Positions 49,956 through 61,260 of a stretch of DNA of 64,000 nt are shown piece by piece (within the stretch, counting starts at the first letter, position 1; each line of letters opens with the position of its first letter). A program made the translations under genes and the position numbers. This DNA is from Arabidopsis thaliana (lineage: Eukaryota; Streptophyta; Magnoliopsida; Brassicales; Brassicaceae), in contig NC_003076.8 in assembly GCF_000001735.4 (NCBI RefSeq), positions 26,291,835 through 26,355,834 of the forward strand, in the 5' to 3' direction. The notes below the pieces were generated by a model. The model was not told the DNA's origin. It saw only the letters and a program-made list of their open reading frames with translations, and did no database searches.

Positions 49956-50561
49956 TTATGAATTGTTGTCATCGGCTTCTCGCATTTTCTTGTCCGCCAC
50001 AATTAACGACAGTTACAACGCAGTCGTTTAGATTAACGAATAATTCGGACCTAGGCCAGATGTTTAATGGGCTTTATCAAGCGTTTGTTTGGGCCTGTTA
50101 ATGTAATTTGCGCAATAAGCAAACAAATTCTGGACAAATAACGTGAGAAGTTAGGGATCGATCCATAATAATGTGGGGTCATTAATCGTACTTACTATAA
50201 ATTTTTAAGTTCTCGAAGCAGGGTTTGACACTTTGACTAACTTTCGGCGCGACCGTTCTTCAAATTTCTATATTGCCCTTACATAAATGATGTCATTATA
50301 AATTACACTTTCATAACTACAAAAACTATACAACAATAACTTAGTACCTCATGCTTAAACCTTGTGATTTTTGTTAATATGTATCCAAAGATAACCAAAG
50401 AAACATGTATATATGATCAAAGCATTAATTAACCCTAAATTCGCTTAATGAACCCTCCCTATTGCTGTATGCTTTTGATCAAAATGGAAAAAAAAAACTA
50501 ATTATGTGATAAAAGAAACCGTTAATTATACTTAAGAAGAAAAAAAACGAAATGTTTGTGT
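49956..50561. other. Spacer PPR - RLP57
   Basis: PPR promoter on the complement with TAGGCCAGATG (50053) and ATGGGC...GGGCCTGTTAATG (50067-50102), site II-like, then the RLP57 3' flank. No gene seen. Confidence 0.5.
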
Positions 50562-51401
50562 TTAGTAAACAGGCATGGAGTGACTTATCTTTCCTTCTTC
50601 TTCCTCCATCTTTTTCTCTGTAATCTTCAACCATATACAAACTCCAGTGAAGCTAATCACTAAGCTCGCGATTCCACTTCCAAGTCCAATCCCAACAATC
50701 GCCATTATCGACAATCCTTTGTTCTTCATCTCCTCCAACGGATACCCAAACAATTTCTTGTTCCCTATAAACGAGCTCGCATTAAATCTCGGCAAGTTTC
50801 CGTTACGCATCGCCAGATTCGAGGGAATCTGACCGGATAATTTGTTATTAGAGACATCAAACGCCGTTAATCTAGCGAGAAGCCCGAACTGAAACGGAAT
50901 TTGACCGGAGAGTTGGTTATCGTGAAGATCGATGACGTTTAAGTAAGCGCAGAGAGCGATTTGTGGTGAGATTTGACCGGAGAGACGATTAGAAGAGAGA
51001 TTAAGAACGGCTAGGTTAACGAAAAACTGTAATTGCGGCGGGATCTCGCCGGAGATCTGGTTGGAAGATAGATCTAGGGATTGGAGATTTGTGCAATTAG
51101 AGAGAAACGGAGAGATTGAGCCACGGAGAGAGAGATTTGTTAAGGAGAGTTTGTAAATTCTGCCATTGTTGCAAATGACTCCATGAAGATAAGAAGAGAA
51201 GCCGGAGCAAGGATTTATGAAGAAGGATTTTGTCCAGTTACGGAGATTATTAGCTGGATCTTCTAAACTCTGACGGAGATTCGTCAAGCATGCTTCGTCG
51301 TTTGGGTCACCGGTGACCAAACGCTGTGCCGTTTCGAAACTCAAAAGGAAGATGAGGAAGAGTAACCGGTAGCTAAACGTAAACCGGTGATTTACCGGCA
51401 T
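50562..51401 (-). CDS. RLP57: Receptor-like protein 57, short LRR protein without kinase
   Basis: A single exon encodes 279 aa. A signal peptide covers about residues 1-27, followed by the LRR N-terminal cap ([22 protein letters not shown] ... CSGF) and four to five LRRs ([21 protein letters not shown] and similar, about 90-205). A membrane helix lies at about 230-258 ([21 protein letters not shown]), with a short cytosolic tail of about 20 residues rich in Lys and Glu. Cap and repeat pattern resemble the ectodomain of BIR-type pseudokinases, but the kinase domain is absent. Such proteins usually act with co-receptor kinases at the plasma membrane; no ligand is inferred. Confidence 0.9.
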
Positions 51402-52262
51402 CGGAGAAATTGTTCAAAAGGTTTGAAGAAGAACGAAGCTTTCACGTGAGTGTTAACAAAAACAAAAAGTGAATTTTTTTTGCTTGTGAGAGTGATCGTC
51501 TTCTTCTTTCGGCCGGGTTTTAATGCGCACGTTAGTAGCGTCTTGGGCTGCGCGCATTATAGAGCTTTCATAGATAAGTATTTGTCCATTTGGGATTAAA
51601 ATTGATTTTGTTAATAAATTTTGATTATACGATACAATAGTCACTTTCAAGATTTGCGTTTTTATCGTTTTCAGCCTTTAAAATAGTTTATATGGAATAG
51701 ACCAAGATTTTTATGCTTAGTCATGTCACACCGCATTCGTAATTTTATTATAATTTTTTGACTAAGGGTATTGAATTCCGTATTATTATAATCGTATGAT
51801 TCGTTCATTCTCTCTTTTCTTGTTTTTCCAACATAAATACTATTAGAAGGAAGATTCATATCACAAATGTCTAAGATGAACATAGAGATATGTTTGATAT
51901 AATAAACTTTATATTATAAAAATGTGATGATATCCACCAGTTATGTTAGTGCAGAGTTCAAATAAATACAAACACATTTTCTATGCACTAGTGAAAAAGA
52001 CAAATTTTATCCTAATAACAAACCAAACACTTGTCTTGCATTACATTAGAAAAGACTTGTGTGGTTTCAATGAATTGTCGACATCTTACAAAAATCTACA
52101 TGAGCGGTGAGAGAGACTGGACTTGGACATATGTTGCTCTAACTTCTTAGTGTTGATACTTTTTCCAAAGCTTAAAGAAATATAGACATTATTTCATAGC
52201 TACAAATATACAGTGATTTTTAAGTATGAGGACAAACCAGAGAGACTTTGATCCCATATGTT
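51402..52262. other. RLP57 promoter and 3' flank of the peroxiredoxin-like gene
   Basis: AT-rich; RLP57 upstream sequence on the complement, then the 3' UTR of the next gene. No additional gene was recognised. Confidence 0.5.
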
Positions 52263-54223
52263 TCAAGCAACAGTGGCTTTGCAGCAGACATTAATGACAT
52301 CATCCAGAGATGGATGATCTCCCGTGCCTTCGTCTTTTCGACCGTACAATAATTTCTTGCCTCTGAACACAAACGTACCTCCCTGAGAAGAAGACAGAAC
52401 AAATGATCAAACCAAAAATAAAAGCAGATATCTTGTCTTGTGGAGAACTTAACAAGAAAGAACCTGTTGCAACACACTGCTTCTGTCTTCAGGAGTGGCT
52501 TCTATGGTGTAATTTTTTGTTGCTTCTCGAATCTCGCTAAATCTTGAGAAGACCTTGGTCTGCAATAATCGAGGTTTTCTCATGTTTCGAGGTGAAAATA
52601 GTGTATACAATGAGACGGTAACAATGTTTGAGGTGAGTAGGTTCATACGCTAGCTGGGTTGAAGAAAGTGCGGCCCAAACCGAAGTATAAACCAAGAACA
52701 TCATATGCCTGCATTTAAGAAGAGCCCTCTCAAAACTTCAATCACCATTTCAACATAAAAGATATCTTAAAAACAAGGTATATGTTTGTTTGTGTTACCT
52801 TGCGTTCAGGATCCGCATAAAGACATTCCATGGGAAAAGGTAACTAAAACAAGGAAACAATCTAGACTCAGTATCTTGGTTAAACAATAAAGCTCCCATA
52901 ATACAAGGACTTCTCTGGGAAGTTGGAACTTGCTATTTTGATTTATGCTGCGCCTGTTGGTATTTCTGATTCTATCCAAAAGTACACTATATAAAGCCAT
53001 GAAAATGCGCTTGAATGGAGGATGAAATCAAGCTAAATCTTCCCTATATCTCTCACCCTCTTCTCATGTTCGAGTTGCAGATTTTGCAAAGACCAAGCAA
53101 TTAACAAATCTTACTAAATTGTATCACTAAAGAGCTTGAGAATAATCTCACAAAACTCAACCCAATCTTGGTCTGATTTTTTAATTCACAATGACACCAA
53201 ACATGCTCAAAACGCCCATTAGTGATACAACTAACTAACGGTTGGTCTTCGTAAACATGCAATGTTAAGGTGAGAAGAGGGAGCTAGACACTCAGAGATA
53301 TGGAGAAGACTCGGTCTGATCTCATCCTCGACTCATGGCTAGAAACCAGAGTACTACTAAATGCACTTATCATCAGAGAGGAAAACCACTAGAGCATAGC
53401 ATAACAATCAAAAGCAAGTTCTTCTCTTAAAAAGTTCAACCCAATGAACAAGCAAACATAACGTACATCCAAAGAAAACATATCCATGAGCTCAGTAAGT
53501 TGGTATATATATCGAAGAAAATGGAGAAATCTTATACCCGAGTTGCAAGTATACGAGCCTTGTCAGGAGTTCCAACTCCAACAGCTATCAATTTAACACC
53601 AGCCGCATCAAATCTCGGTTTAGCCTCTTTCAAAGCAGTAGCAAGTTCCCAACTTTCATATAAAAAAAATAATTCATTATCAAAAACGTTTTACAACAAT
53701 CCTTGATTTTGCAACAATTCCAAGTGTTTATGAATGAATCAATTTACCAGCAAACGCATCCGAAATGCCTCAAGAGTACAACGGCAGCAATTCCCTGTGT
53801 CCAAAAAAAAACACTATTCAAACAATAATATCCCAAAATAATGAAAAGAATTCGTTCTTCATAAGCATCCTAACATACATCTTTCTGATCCCAGAGATCA
53901 CTGAATTGCACGCGTTGGCCTGAAGCAGTAAAGATAGAGACATCGCCGAGTATCTCACCGATATCTTCTCTGTAATCAGTGAAGGACTCAGTGGCAGCTC
54001 TCGCGGAAACCACACGAGGCCTACTAATCGGTGAAACGGAGGAACTGTAACTGGATTTTAATTTGGTGACAGGAACAGAAGCAATCGACGATGAGAAATT
54101 CGATGGTAACTGAGACAACATGGGTTTCGAGCACAGAGGAGAAATTGTGGAACAAATAAGCGGCAATGAGCTCGAAGATCGTAGAGAGAGAATCGCCATT
54201 GGTGATTCAGAAACCAAAATCAT
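52263..54223 (-). CDS. Thioredoxin-fold protein, plastid peroxiredoxin-like (PRXL2/AhpC-TSA type)
   Basis: Exons on the complement 54223-53879, 53794-53748, 53652-53538, 52843-52799, 52708-52649, 52559-52464 and 52382-52263 encode 275 aa. Another possible start is Met9 (54199). Residues 1-75 are Ser-rich with few acids, a likely plastid transit peptide. The thioredoxin fold follows: VQFSDLWDQKDGIAAVVLLRHFGC, with the redox motif CVCC at 128-131 and WELA behind it. Later segments VKLIAVGVGTPDKARILA, LPFPMECLYADPERKAYDVLGL and GGTFVFRGKKLLYGRKDEGTGDHP match the PRXL2/FAM213 family. A role as antioxidant or thiol reductant in chloroplasts is inferred from the family; the substrate is unknown. 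Exon 3 to exon 4 is separated by a 694-base intron, the longest in this gene. Confidence 0.9.
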
Positions 54224-54482
54224 AAACTCAATTTGGCTTATGGAGAAGACGAGAAGAATAAGAACAAGAGCATCTAGAAATTAAACACGTGGCGAATAAT
54301 GGACCGAGAATGTATCCGGCGTCGTTTTTAGTTTAAAGCCCATATTTATTTTGAAAGCCCAATTCAAATCCAAGTCCATTAAAACAAAATTACGAAAATT
54401 GCTTTCGATTTTCTCATCCAAATTGGTTCGTCTTCCCCATAAACTCTCACTCTCTAGGGTTTTAACCGTCGGCGTATCCGCC

Positions 54483-55661
54483 ATGAGAACACTGCGGAGA
54501 AATGTTACGGAGAATCGTCTTACCATCTCCCGGCGTAGAACGGAGAAGAAGACCTCACCGAATAAAACAGAAAAGTCAGTCCAGATCCCAGTTGATATCA
54601 TCATCGAGATACTCCTGAGATTACCGGCAAAATCTATAGCGACATGTCGTTGCGTGTCGAAACTCTGGATCTCCGTAATTTGCCGTCAAGATTTCACAGA
54701 GCTGTTCTTGACCCGATCTTTGCATCGACCGCAACTCTTATTCTGCTGCAAAAAAGATGGTAACTTGTTCTTCTTCTCGTCTCCTCAGCTTCAAAATCCA
54801 TATGAGAACTCGTCCGCCATTTCTCTAAAGAATTTCTCCTTATGCTATAAAATTTCGCGTCCTGTCAATGGCTTGATCTGTTTTAAACGCAAGGAAATGA
54901 ACGAAACAGTGACAGTGATATGTAATCCCAGCACTGGACATACCTTAAGCTTACCTAAACCAATGAAGACGAGTATTGGGCCGTCAAGATTTTTCGTGTA
55001 TGAACCGATTCAGAAACAGTTCAAGGTATTGTTGTCATATAAAAGTGATGAGCATCAAGTTCTGACACTAGGAACTGGAGAACTGTCATGGAGAATCATC
55101 GAATGTTCCATGCCTCACATTCTTGGAATGTCTGAGATATGCATCAATGGTGTGTTGTATTATCCAGCGATCAATTTGTCTTCAGGGGATTACATTATCG
55201 TTTGCTTCGATGTTAGGTCAGAGAAGTTTAGATTTATTACAGTCATGGAAGAGTTCATTAAAGCAGCGCATGATGGAACTCTTATAAACTACAATGGTAA
55301 ATTAGCTTCACTTGTTTCTGAAAGATATTGCTTTGTTGATGGACGTAGTAAGAGTATTGAGTTGTGGGTTCTACAAGATGCTGAAAAGAAGGAATGGTCG
55401 AAGCATACGTACGTATTACCCGCTTGGTGGCAGCATAGGATTGGAACCCTGAATTTACGCTTTGTTGGAGTGACTCGTACAAATGAGATTATGTTGTCGC
55501 CGTGCTATCAAACAGTGCCTTTCGACGTCTACTACTTCAATATTGAGAGAAAGACGATGATGAGCGTTGCAATACAAGGAATGGAAGCGTTTCAGGGTCA
55601 CTTAGTCTTCACATATTTAGACCATGTAGAAAACGTGAAGCTTCTGCATAACATGTTTTAA
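54483..55661 (+). CDS. F-box associated interaction domain protein (FBA type 3)
   Basis: A single exon encodes 392 aa from the ATG at 54483. The frame is open further upstream but without an ATG. The F-box lies at about 34-78 (IPVDIIIEILLRLPAKSIATCRCVSKLW), which should bind ASK/SKP1 in an SCF ubiquitin ligase. The remainder is an FBA_3 domain with its usual landmarks: SRPVNGLICF, VICNPSTGHTLSLPK, YEPIQKQFKVL, CINGVLYYPA, IVCFDVRSEKFRFI, and WSKHTYVLP. This is a very large, fast-evolving Arabidopsis family and targets are unknown for nearly all members. Its gene starts about 260 bp from the divergent peroxiredoxin-like gene, so the two may share a promoter. Confidence 0.92.
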   Translation: MRTLRRNVTENRLTISRRRTEKKTSPNKTEKSVQIPVDIIIEILLRLPAKSIATCRCVSKLWISVICRQDFTELFLTRSLHRPQLLFCCKKDGNLFFFSSPQLQNPYENSSAISLKNFSLCYKISRPVNGLICFKRKEMNETVTVICNPSTGHTLSLPKPMKTSIGPSRFFVYEPIQKQFKVLLSYKSDEHQVLTLGTGELSWRIIECSMPHILGMSEICINGVLYYPAINLSSGDYIIVCFDVRSEKFRFITVMEEFIKAAHDGTLINYNGKLASLVSERYCFVDGRSKSIELWVLQDAEKKEWSKHTYVLPAWWQHRIGTLNLRFVGVTRTNEIMLSPCYQTVPFDVYYFNIERKTMMSVAIQGMEAFQGHLVFTYLDHVENVKLLHNMF

Positions 55662-55871
55662 TTAGTACTTTTGTTTCTTAAGATATTTGTAACAGAATTA
55701 GTCTGGCTCTTGGTTCCTATCACATGACTATGGGATCTTATGTTATACACTTATTACTGTTCTTTTCTTCTTATTGGATGACTATGACTATTTTCAAATG
55801 GATAAAAAATCTACTTTTTATGAGTAAGAAAAATTACAATATCGCAAAATTGCTGGTATCATAAAACTTCT

Positions 55872-56852
55872 TCAGTCACTAAACTGACAAACAGGGAGAT
55901 AATAAGTATCAAGCTGCCAATACTTTTGCTTGACACCTTCCCAAACTTCATCCCCAAGACAATCCTTAACCGGCAATGGAATCAACTGAGTGCTAAACCC
56001 TAAATTCTCAATCTCCAAAGTCACCAAATTGCAATACACAACATGAAAAAACGCGTTGCTTCCACAAAACCCATTGAAATACGAATAAACACCATCAGGC
56101 TTCAACAGCCTCGGAAGATGCTGATGAAACTCTCTTAAATCTTCATAATACTCACCATAAGTATCAAAAAAGATCCCATCAAAAGAATTATCATCAAGCT
56201 TATCAAGAACATCTTGCCATCTTCCAAAAACAATCTTCACATTCTCTTTCTCTCCCCAACCAGATTCAATCATACGCTTATAAACTTCAGGATGAGCTTC
56301 AATGATCGTGTGTTTAACCGGATTGTATCGTTGAATCGCTGTATCGACAAGTCCCATACCGAAACCAACGTTAAGAATGTGACCACCGTTGAGACAAATA
56401 GCTTTAGCGTGAGCTTCCATTAATGGTTTTTCCCAAGCCATCATCACACCTTTGCTTTCACTATCCATTAACTTGTCTTCACTGAAACTAACTCTGTCTT
56501 GAAGATATTCTTGATTAGAATATTCGTTCTTTGTTTGGTTTCTTGCGATTGTTCCTAAGATTAGCTCTGATTGGATCCCGGTTTTGAGAAGAAGATCGAA
56601 AGTTTCTTGATGTCCTGCTTCCATGGCGAAATCTCCTGCTGAGAGATTTGATGGAGATAATGCGTTCCATGGAGCTCCGGATTCGAGTAACGCCGTTACT
56701 ATCTCTGCGTTTCCGATTTTAGCGGCGTGCATTAACGGCGTTAAACCGTCGTTATCAAAGTGAGTAACGTCGGCGCCGGAGTAAATTAAAGTTTGAACCT
56801 TTTTCAAGTCGCCGGATTTAGCAGCTAAACATAACTGATCTGCTTCTTCCAT
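55872..56852 (-). CDS. Ankyrin-repeat methyltransferase, RMT2-like
   Basis: 326 aa from ATG 56852. An upstream ATG (56912) would add 20 residues, but that stretch is T-rich and ends in TTTTGTCCAG just before CCATGG, so it looks like the end of a 5' UTR intron whose donor is CTCAG|GTAAAAG near 57210. Two to three ankyrin repeats cover about 3-95 (LCLAAKSGDLKKVQTLIYSGADV, DGLTPLMHAAKIGNAEIVTALLESGAP). A SAM-dependent methyltransferase domain follows, with motif I LNVGFGMGLVDTAIQ, acidic IIEAHPEVY, and VFGRWQDVLD then FDGIFFDTYGE. The domain order matches fungal Arg N-methyltransferase 2, which methylates ribosomal protein Rpl12, and guanidinoacetate methyltransferase-like enzymes; the plant substrate is not known. 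Confidence 0.88.
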   Translation of the reverse strand: MEEADQLCLAAKSGDLKKVQTLIYSGADVTHFDNDGLTPLMHAAKIGNAEIVTALLESGAPWNALSPSNLSAGDFAMEAGHQETFDLLLKTGIQSELILGTIARNQTKNEYSNQEYLQDRVSFSEDKLMDSESKGVMMAWEKPLMEAHAKAICLNGGHILNVGFGMGLVDTAIQRYNPVKHTIIEAHPEVYKRMIESGWGEKENVKIVFGRWQDVLDKLDDNSFDGIFFDTYGEYYEDLREFHQHLPRLLKPDGVYSYFNGFCGSNAFFHVVYCNLVTLEIENLGFSTQLIPLPVKDCLGDEVWEGVKQKYWQLDTYYLPVCQFSD

Positions 56853-57249
56853 GGCTGGACAAAATAAAGCAAAACTCGCATTACAAATTGAAAAGCAATA
56901 AAAGAAACGCATAAATTGGGATCTATGATAATCAAAGCATAAATGAAAGATTTTTTGGTTTAGGCTCAGACACGCATAAAAACAAGCATCACGAAAGATT
57001 ACAAGAGTGATTTGGTCTCTCGAGTAAGTTTCAGCATCGAGAAATGTTTTTTGTCATCACCGCCTCTTAAAAATTAAAACTTTCAAATCAATAGATAACA
57101 GGAAAATGGTATAAAAGTTGAAGGAATGAAGGGAAGAAGAAAGAAACTAATATTTCAAATTGAAATCAACAAACAATGGAACATGAGATAATAGGAGCAA
57201 GAGTCTTTTACCTGAGTTGCAGAGTGGAGACGTATATGAAACGGCTTGG

Positions 57250-57365
57250 CATTTATACATGTGTCGGTGGATTTAAAATTAGGGTTTATTTGGGCCTTTA
57301 TGGGCTTACAGTTTATATAAGTTGGTTTTTCTATGGGCCTATATCTAGAAACTTTATTAGTTAAC
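57250..57365 (-). promoter_or_regulatory. Promoter of the RMT2-like gene (site II and telo-box)
   Basis: On the complement: ATAGGCCCAT, AAGCCCATAAAGGCCCAAAT and AAACCCTAA within 80 bases, the site II plus telo-box pairing typical of translation- and ribosome-related genes. That agrees with a ribosomal-protein methyltransferase. Confidence 0.6.
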
Positions 57366-58164
57366 ACATTGCCCAATAAAATGTACTCATCTTTTTCCTT
57401 TTTGTCTACCACTAGATAAAACCCCAATTTAGTTCTTCCGAAACATCAAATAAAACTTGAAAGATTCCAGAAAAAACTTGTGTGTTTTCGTAAGTTTGGA
57501 GTTTGAAATGTAGTTATGTTCTGTCAATTTTTTTATACATAAACTTCGTTTTAACATCTTATTAACAACGCAACCAAGTGAACATAGTCTTGGTCTTATT
57601 CTAGTTCTTATTTAAAAGTCCATTGCAAGAAAAATAAGTTACAGGTTATTCATATGATAGGTCAAACCGTCACAGAGATATGTCCACTTATTTATTAGCC
57701 TTGTTCTGGTTACGGAAAATTTTACCACTTGTCTTAAGTTGTTTTTATCATCAACAAAACCTAAAATTTATTAATCCAATTGAAATTCTTGAGATGTTCA
57801 ATTACGAAACTAATTTGATAAAATTACAAGTTGTTCAATTAATCCAGACAATGCTTATTGATAAAGTCTTTTGGAAAACAAAAATAGATGATTGAGAAGA
57901 GAGCTCATATTCTATGGGTGTATATGAGTCTATCATGCCCAGTAATAGAGCAGATCAGAATTTTAATCTTGTTTTTTTATAATCATCGCTCTCTTCTCCC
58001 ATCAAATTTTGGCAAATACAATAACGTAAATCAAGAAGAAAATTAAAACGAACCAAGGAAGAAATTTTTATAATAACTCGATGAAAAAGAGTAAAAGAGG
58101 CGTTGCTTTGAATATCTGTGTTGCAGTGTTTAGTGTAGGTTTGTAAGAACATGTGTTTAGCGTC

Positions 58165-58280
58165 AATATATACCCGACGGTGGTAGTCTAGAGCTAGGGT
58201 TTCATTGAACTTTTTATGGGCTTATAATTATTCGACCTGTTACATAAATGGGCCTGTATTATTGGGCCTTTATTAGTTCA
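58165..58280 (-). promoter_or_regulatory. Diverged copy of the RMT2-like promoter
   Basis: Same order of elements as at 57250-57365: CGGTGG, TAGGGTTT, TTTATGGGCTTA, ATGGGCCT(A/G)TAT and CTTTATTAGTT. Lies about 915 bp away in the same orientation. Confidence 0.5.
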
Positions 58281-58361
58281 GAGTTGTAATATACTGTGGA
58301 AGGCTCACTCTACGTTTTATCCTCTAGTCTTTTTCTTGATTCTTCTCCAAAACAATATAAT

Positions 58362-58384
58362 AAACTGGACACTTTGACATGTGA

Positions 58385-58417
<33 letters not shown>

Positions 58418-58424
58418 GGACACT
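58362..58424 (+). mobile_element. Ultra-short poly(A) retroinsertion with 12 bp target-site duplication
   Basis: AAACTGGACACT at 58362-58373 and 58413-58424 flanks TTGACATGTGAC followed by 27 A (30 counting the A shared with the duplication). A perfect 12 bp duplication next to a 3' poly(A) tract is the mark of LINE-type integration. Confidence 0.6.
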
Positions 58425-59641
58425 AACACTGTAAATGATTATGGTCGATCACTGATTACGTTTTTCACTTGATTTCCTTTGATATCACTATGATATCACA
58501 GCTCTTTCGACCAGTATTGGATTCGAATTTGTAAGTAAAACCTAGTTGAAAGACTAAATCTTTCCTGCTATCAACATTTTTCATGATTTCAAAATAATTA
58601 GAACTTTCCAAGTTGCTCGTGACATTACAGTGAATAACAAGAACTTGAACACCCACACAGAAAATGAAACCCCAAGCTGTTCAGTAATGGGCCAAACCCT
58701 AAATCAGATAATAGAGTAGAATATAGGCCCAAGTTGTATAGAGTCCACTGATGATTAATCTTGATCTTGACTTCCAAGATACAAATAGAAAACAAAACAA
58801 TTGAAATTGAAGCATATGAAATGCCGTATGTGTGTAGTAGATAGAACTAAATAATTTCCATGTTTGAAACGAATCTTGCTTGCGGAGCCCTTTTTCCCTC
58901 TTTTATTGACCAGACTTTTTGTTTCTTTTTCTGCAGAATGTTATTTTCATTACGATGGACCCTTCTTAATTATCATATCAACCATCTTTTAAAAAGTGAA
59001 CATGATTGCATAACACTATAAACTGTATATGATGAAATAATACAGACAGAGATGAAAACGTCAAATAGAAACAGTACTTTATCTATCTCCTTTCACAGTA
59101 TACATATATAATCATAAACTTAATAAACGAAAAAAATAGTGAACAACATAAAAAGTCACATATATTAATTCACTTAACCAGAGAACTGAGAAAAATAAAA
59201 TATATATTTTGGTTACAATAGAGTGTATAACATCAAAATTCTGCAGTTAACTTCACGAGAGAATAATTGGGTGAATCTCAGTATACGGATACATCCGTCA
59301 CCAACTTTCTTTTCAACATTAAGATAAAAATTTATTATATGAACAAGATCTATGAATGCAAGTAGCAAAAACGTTAAAAATATAGTTGACTCCATATTGA
59401 TCAATTAATTTCACCAAAACAGACTGATTAACCAACGAAGAACACTCATTGGATATTTTTTTTTTCTTGTCGACATTAAATAAGTATATACAAAAACTCA
59501 ATTAGCGAATTTTATAAATAATAATATGCATGTGCGTGTTCGGTATGGTAATGGCTTCATGATGTTCACTTACTCAAACTCAAGATTATATGGCTCACGT
59601 TTCTGCAGAAACTTTTATCTCATCTCATCTCTCCTTTTCTC

Positions 59642-59650
59642 TATAAATAC
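59642..59650 (+). promoter_or_regulatory. TATA box of PSK5
   Basis: CTATAAATA lies about 110 bases before the PSK5 ATG. Confidence 0.6.
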
Positions 59651-59758
59651 GCCTCTATTTCATAACTTCCTCTTCATCTTTATTGATATTTCTCAATATA
59701 ATTGATCTCTGTCTCATAGTTATAAAAAGAATTGTATCATAAGTAGTCATATAAAAGA

Positions 59759-60221
59759 ATGGTTAAGTTCACAACTTTCCTCTGCATCATCGCTCTTCTT
59801 CTCTGCTCCACGCTAACACACGCATCAGCTCGGCTCAATCCAACATCCGTTTATCCAGAAGAAAACTCCTTCAAGGTATTAACCTCATGCTCATGGTGTA
59901 TATCATCAGTATATGTGTACATAGGAAACATGATCGAAAAGGCTTTAATCGTTTAAATAACAAGGATGTACAATTTTCCTGAAATTAAAGACTAGTAAAT
60001 ATATATGGTTTCAGCTAAAGATTGTCTGATTACCATAAAAGAAAAAGAATCATTATCGAGATTAACAATTGAGTCACGTGCGTATAATCTTTTCTTATGC
60101 GCAGAAACTAGAACAGGGAGAGGTAATCTGTGAAGGTGTTGGAGAAGAAGAATGCTTCTTGATACGAAGAACTTTAGTTGCTCACACTGATTACATCTAC
60201 ACTCAAAACCACAATCCCTAA
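59759..60221 (+). CDS. PSK5: Phytosulfokine 5 precursor
   Basis: Exons 59759-59875 and 60105-60221, each 39 codons with the stop in the second, encode a 77-aa preproprotein. A signal peptide covers about 1-24 ([19 protein letters not shown]). The mature pentapeptide YIYTQ lies near the C-terminus in [12 protein letters not shown]; the Asp before the first Tyr directs tyrosylprotein sulfotransferase, and both Tyr become sulfated. Upstream Cys residues in [12 protein letters not shown] and the acidic stretch are family features. Known: PSK is secreted, released by subtilases, and sensed by PSKR1/2 to promote cell growth and tune immunity. Reading only the first frame misses the hormone, because exon 1 runs into a stop within the intron. 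Confidence 0.96.
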
Positions 60222-61260
60222 ATGATCAATTAGCTTCTTATTATTGTTGGATACTTGGATTAGTAATCAGTATATATATCCACATATATATATGATGTTT
60301 TTCTTATATCCATATATTTAGCTTCTTAATATTGTTGCACTTTGTACTTTCTTAATTATTAACCAAAAGTACTACACATTTATATACTTATCACTTAATC
60401 TGAATATACATACGCGTATAAGATTATTCAATTATTGAACTAAGTTTTAATGTCTTCTTGCAGACCACACAAGCTAATTAATCTCCTCTAATTTTTTATT
60501 TTTTTTTTTGTCAAACAAACAACCTCTCATCTCATTTTAGTCTTAAATGAAAGAAGCTGACTTTATTTGTTTTGTGTAAATTAAATCCCTCATTTGACAG
60601 CATCAGTTTCTCATCATACCACACACGCGTTAAAGATAATAAAAACATACACCTATCAAATAATGACACACCCACATCTATAAATGTATATAGAGACATA
60701 TATGCTTCGCGATTTATGTGTGGATGTTAAAAGTATAACTACAAACTTCTCAATAACTTCCTCGTTCAATAACATACACACAAATAGTTTACCATGAAAT
60801 ACTACTCAACATCAATAAAGAATTAGTATGAATAATAAAAATTTACATCATTCATACGCATTATACTTGTCTTACCAATTTATCCAATAATAATTTCAAA
60901 TTAATAACAAAATTAGGAGAAACCTAACTATTGCCATAGAGTTTTGGAAATGGTCAAAATCAGATCACAAGATTTAAATGGAGAAAAATAAAAAGACGGT
61001 GAGAGAGAAGTCGGTGACAACTATTATTTATGGTCCGTTTCTCTTTTCTTTTTCCTCGTGTGCAAGGCCGTTGACAAAAAGAAGAAAGGCTTTTTGATGG
61101 GACAAAATGTTACTTTGGGCCAAGCCCATATAATAGTTTACTCTGTTCTGGAAAACCCTTACTTATAAGGTCTAAAATTCGTCGTGCCCGGAAGAAGAGC
61201 TAGAGCGACGGCGACCGGAGATTGAGATTGATCGGCAGAGATAGTTATTAATCTTGCAAA
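60222..61260. other. Spacer PSK5 - small membrane protein gene
   Basis: AT-rich, with poly(T)GTCAAAC at about 60500-60516. GGGCCAAGCCCATATAA at 61117-61133 is a site II pair that probably drives the next gene. Confidence 0.5.

Larger units (their letters stand above)
56853..59758. other. Spacer upstream of the RMT2-like gene to PSK5
   Basis: Includes the RMT2-like 5' UTR intron and site II/telo-box promoter (57250-57365), a diverged second copy of that promoter (58165-58280), a poly(A) insertion with target-site duplication (58362-58424), and the PSK5 promoter. No other protein gene is supported; a 65-codon frame at 57955-58152 (-) lies downstream of the promoter copy. Confidence 0.5.

Noticed and set aside
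54351-54482. Upstream extension of the F-box frame by 44 codons
   Set aside because: It would begin at TTG; the first ATG in frame is 54483.
56853-56912. 20-residue N-terminal extension of the RMT2-like protein
   Set aside because: Sequence is T-rich and ends in TTTTGTCCAG before CCATGG, like an intron end; the ankyrin repeat begins right after the inner Met.
57901-58070. Possible C/D snoRNA downstream of the second site II/telo-box block
   Set aside because: GATGAT, CTGA and TGATAGA motifs are present on the complement, but there is no proper RTGATGA box with paired ends and closing D box.
57955-58152. 65-codon frame on the complement near the promoter copy
   Set aside because: No domain or similarity recognised and AT-rich; transcript evidence would be needed.
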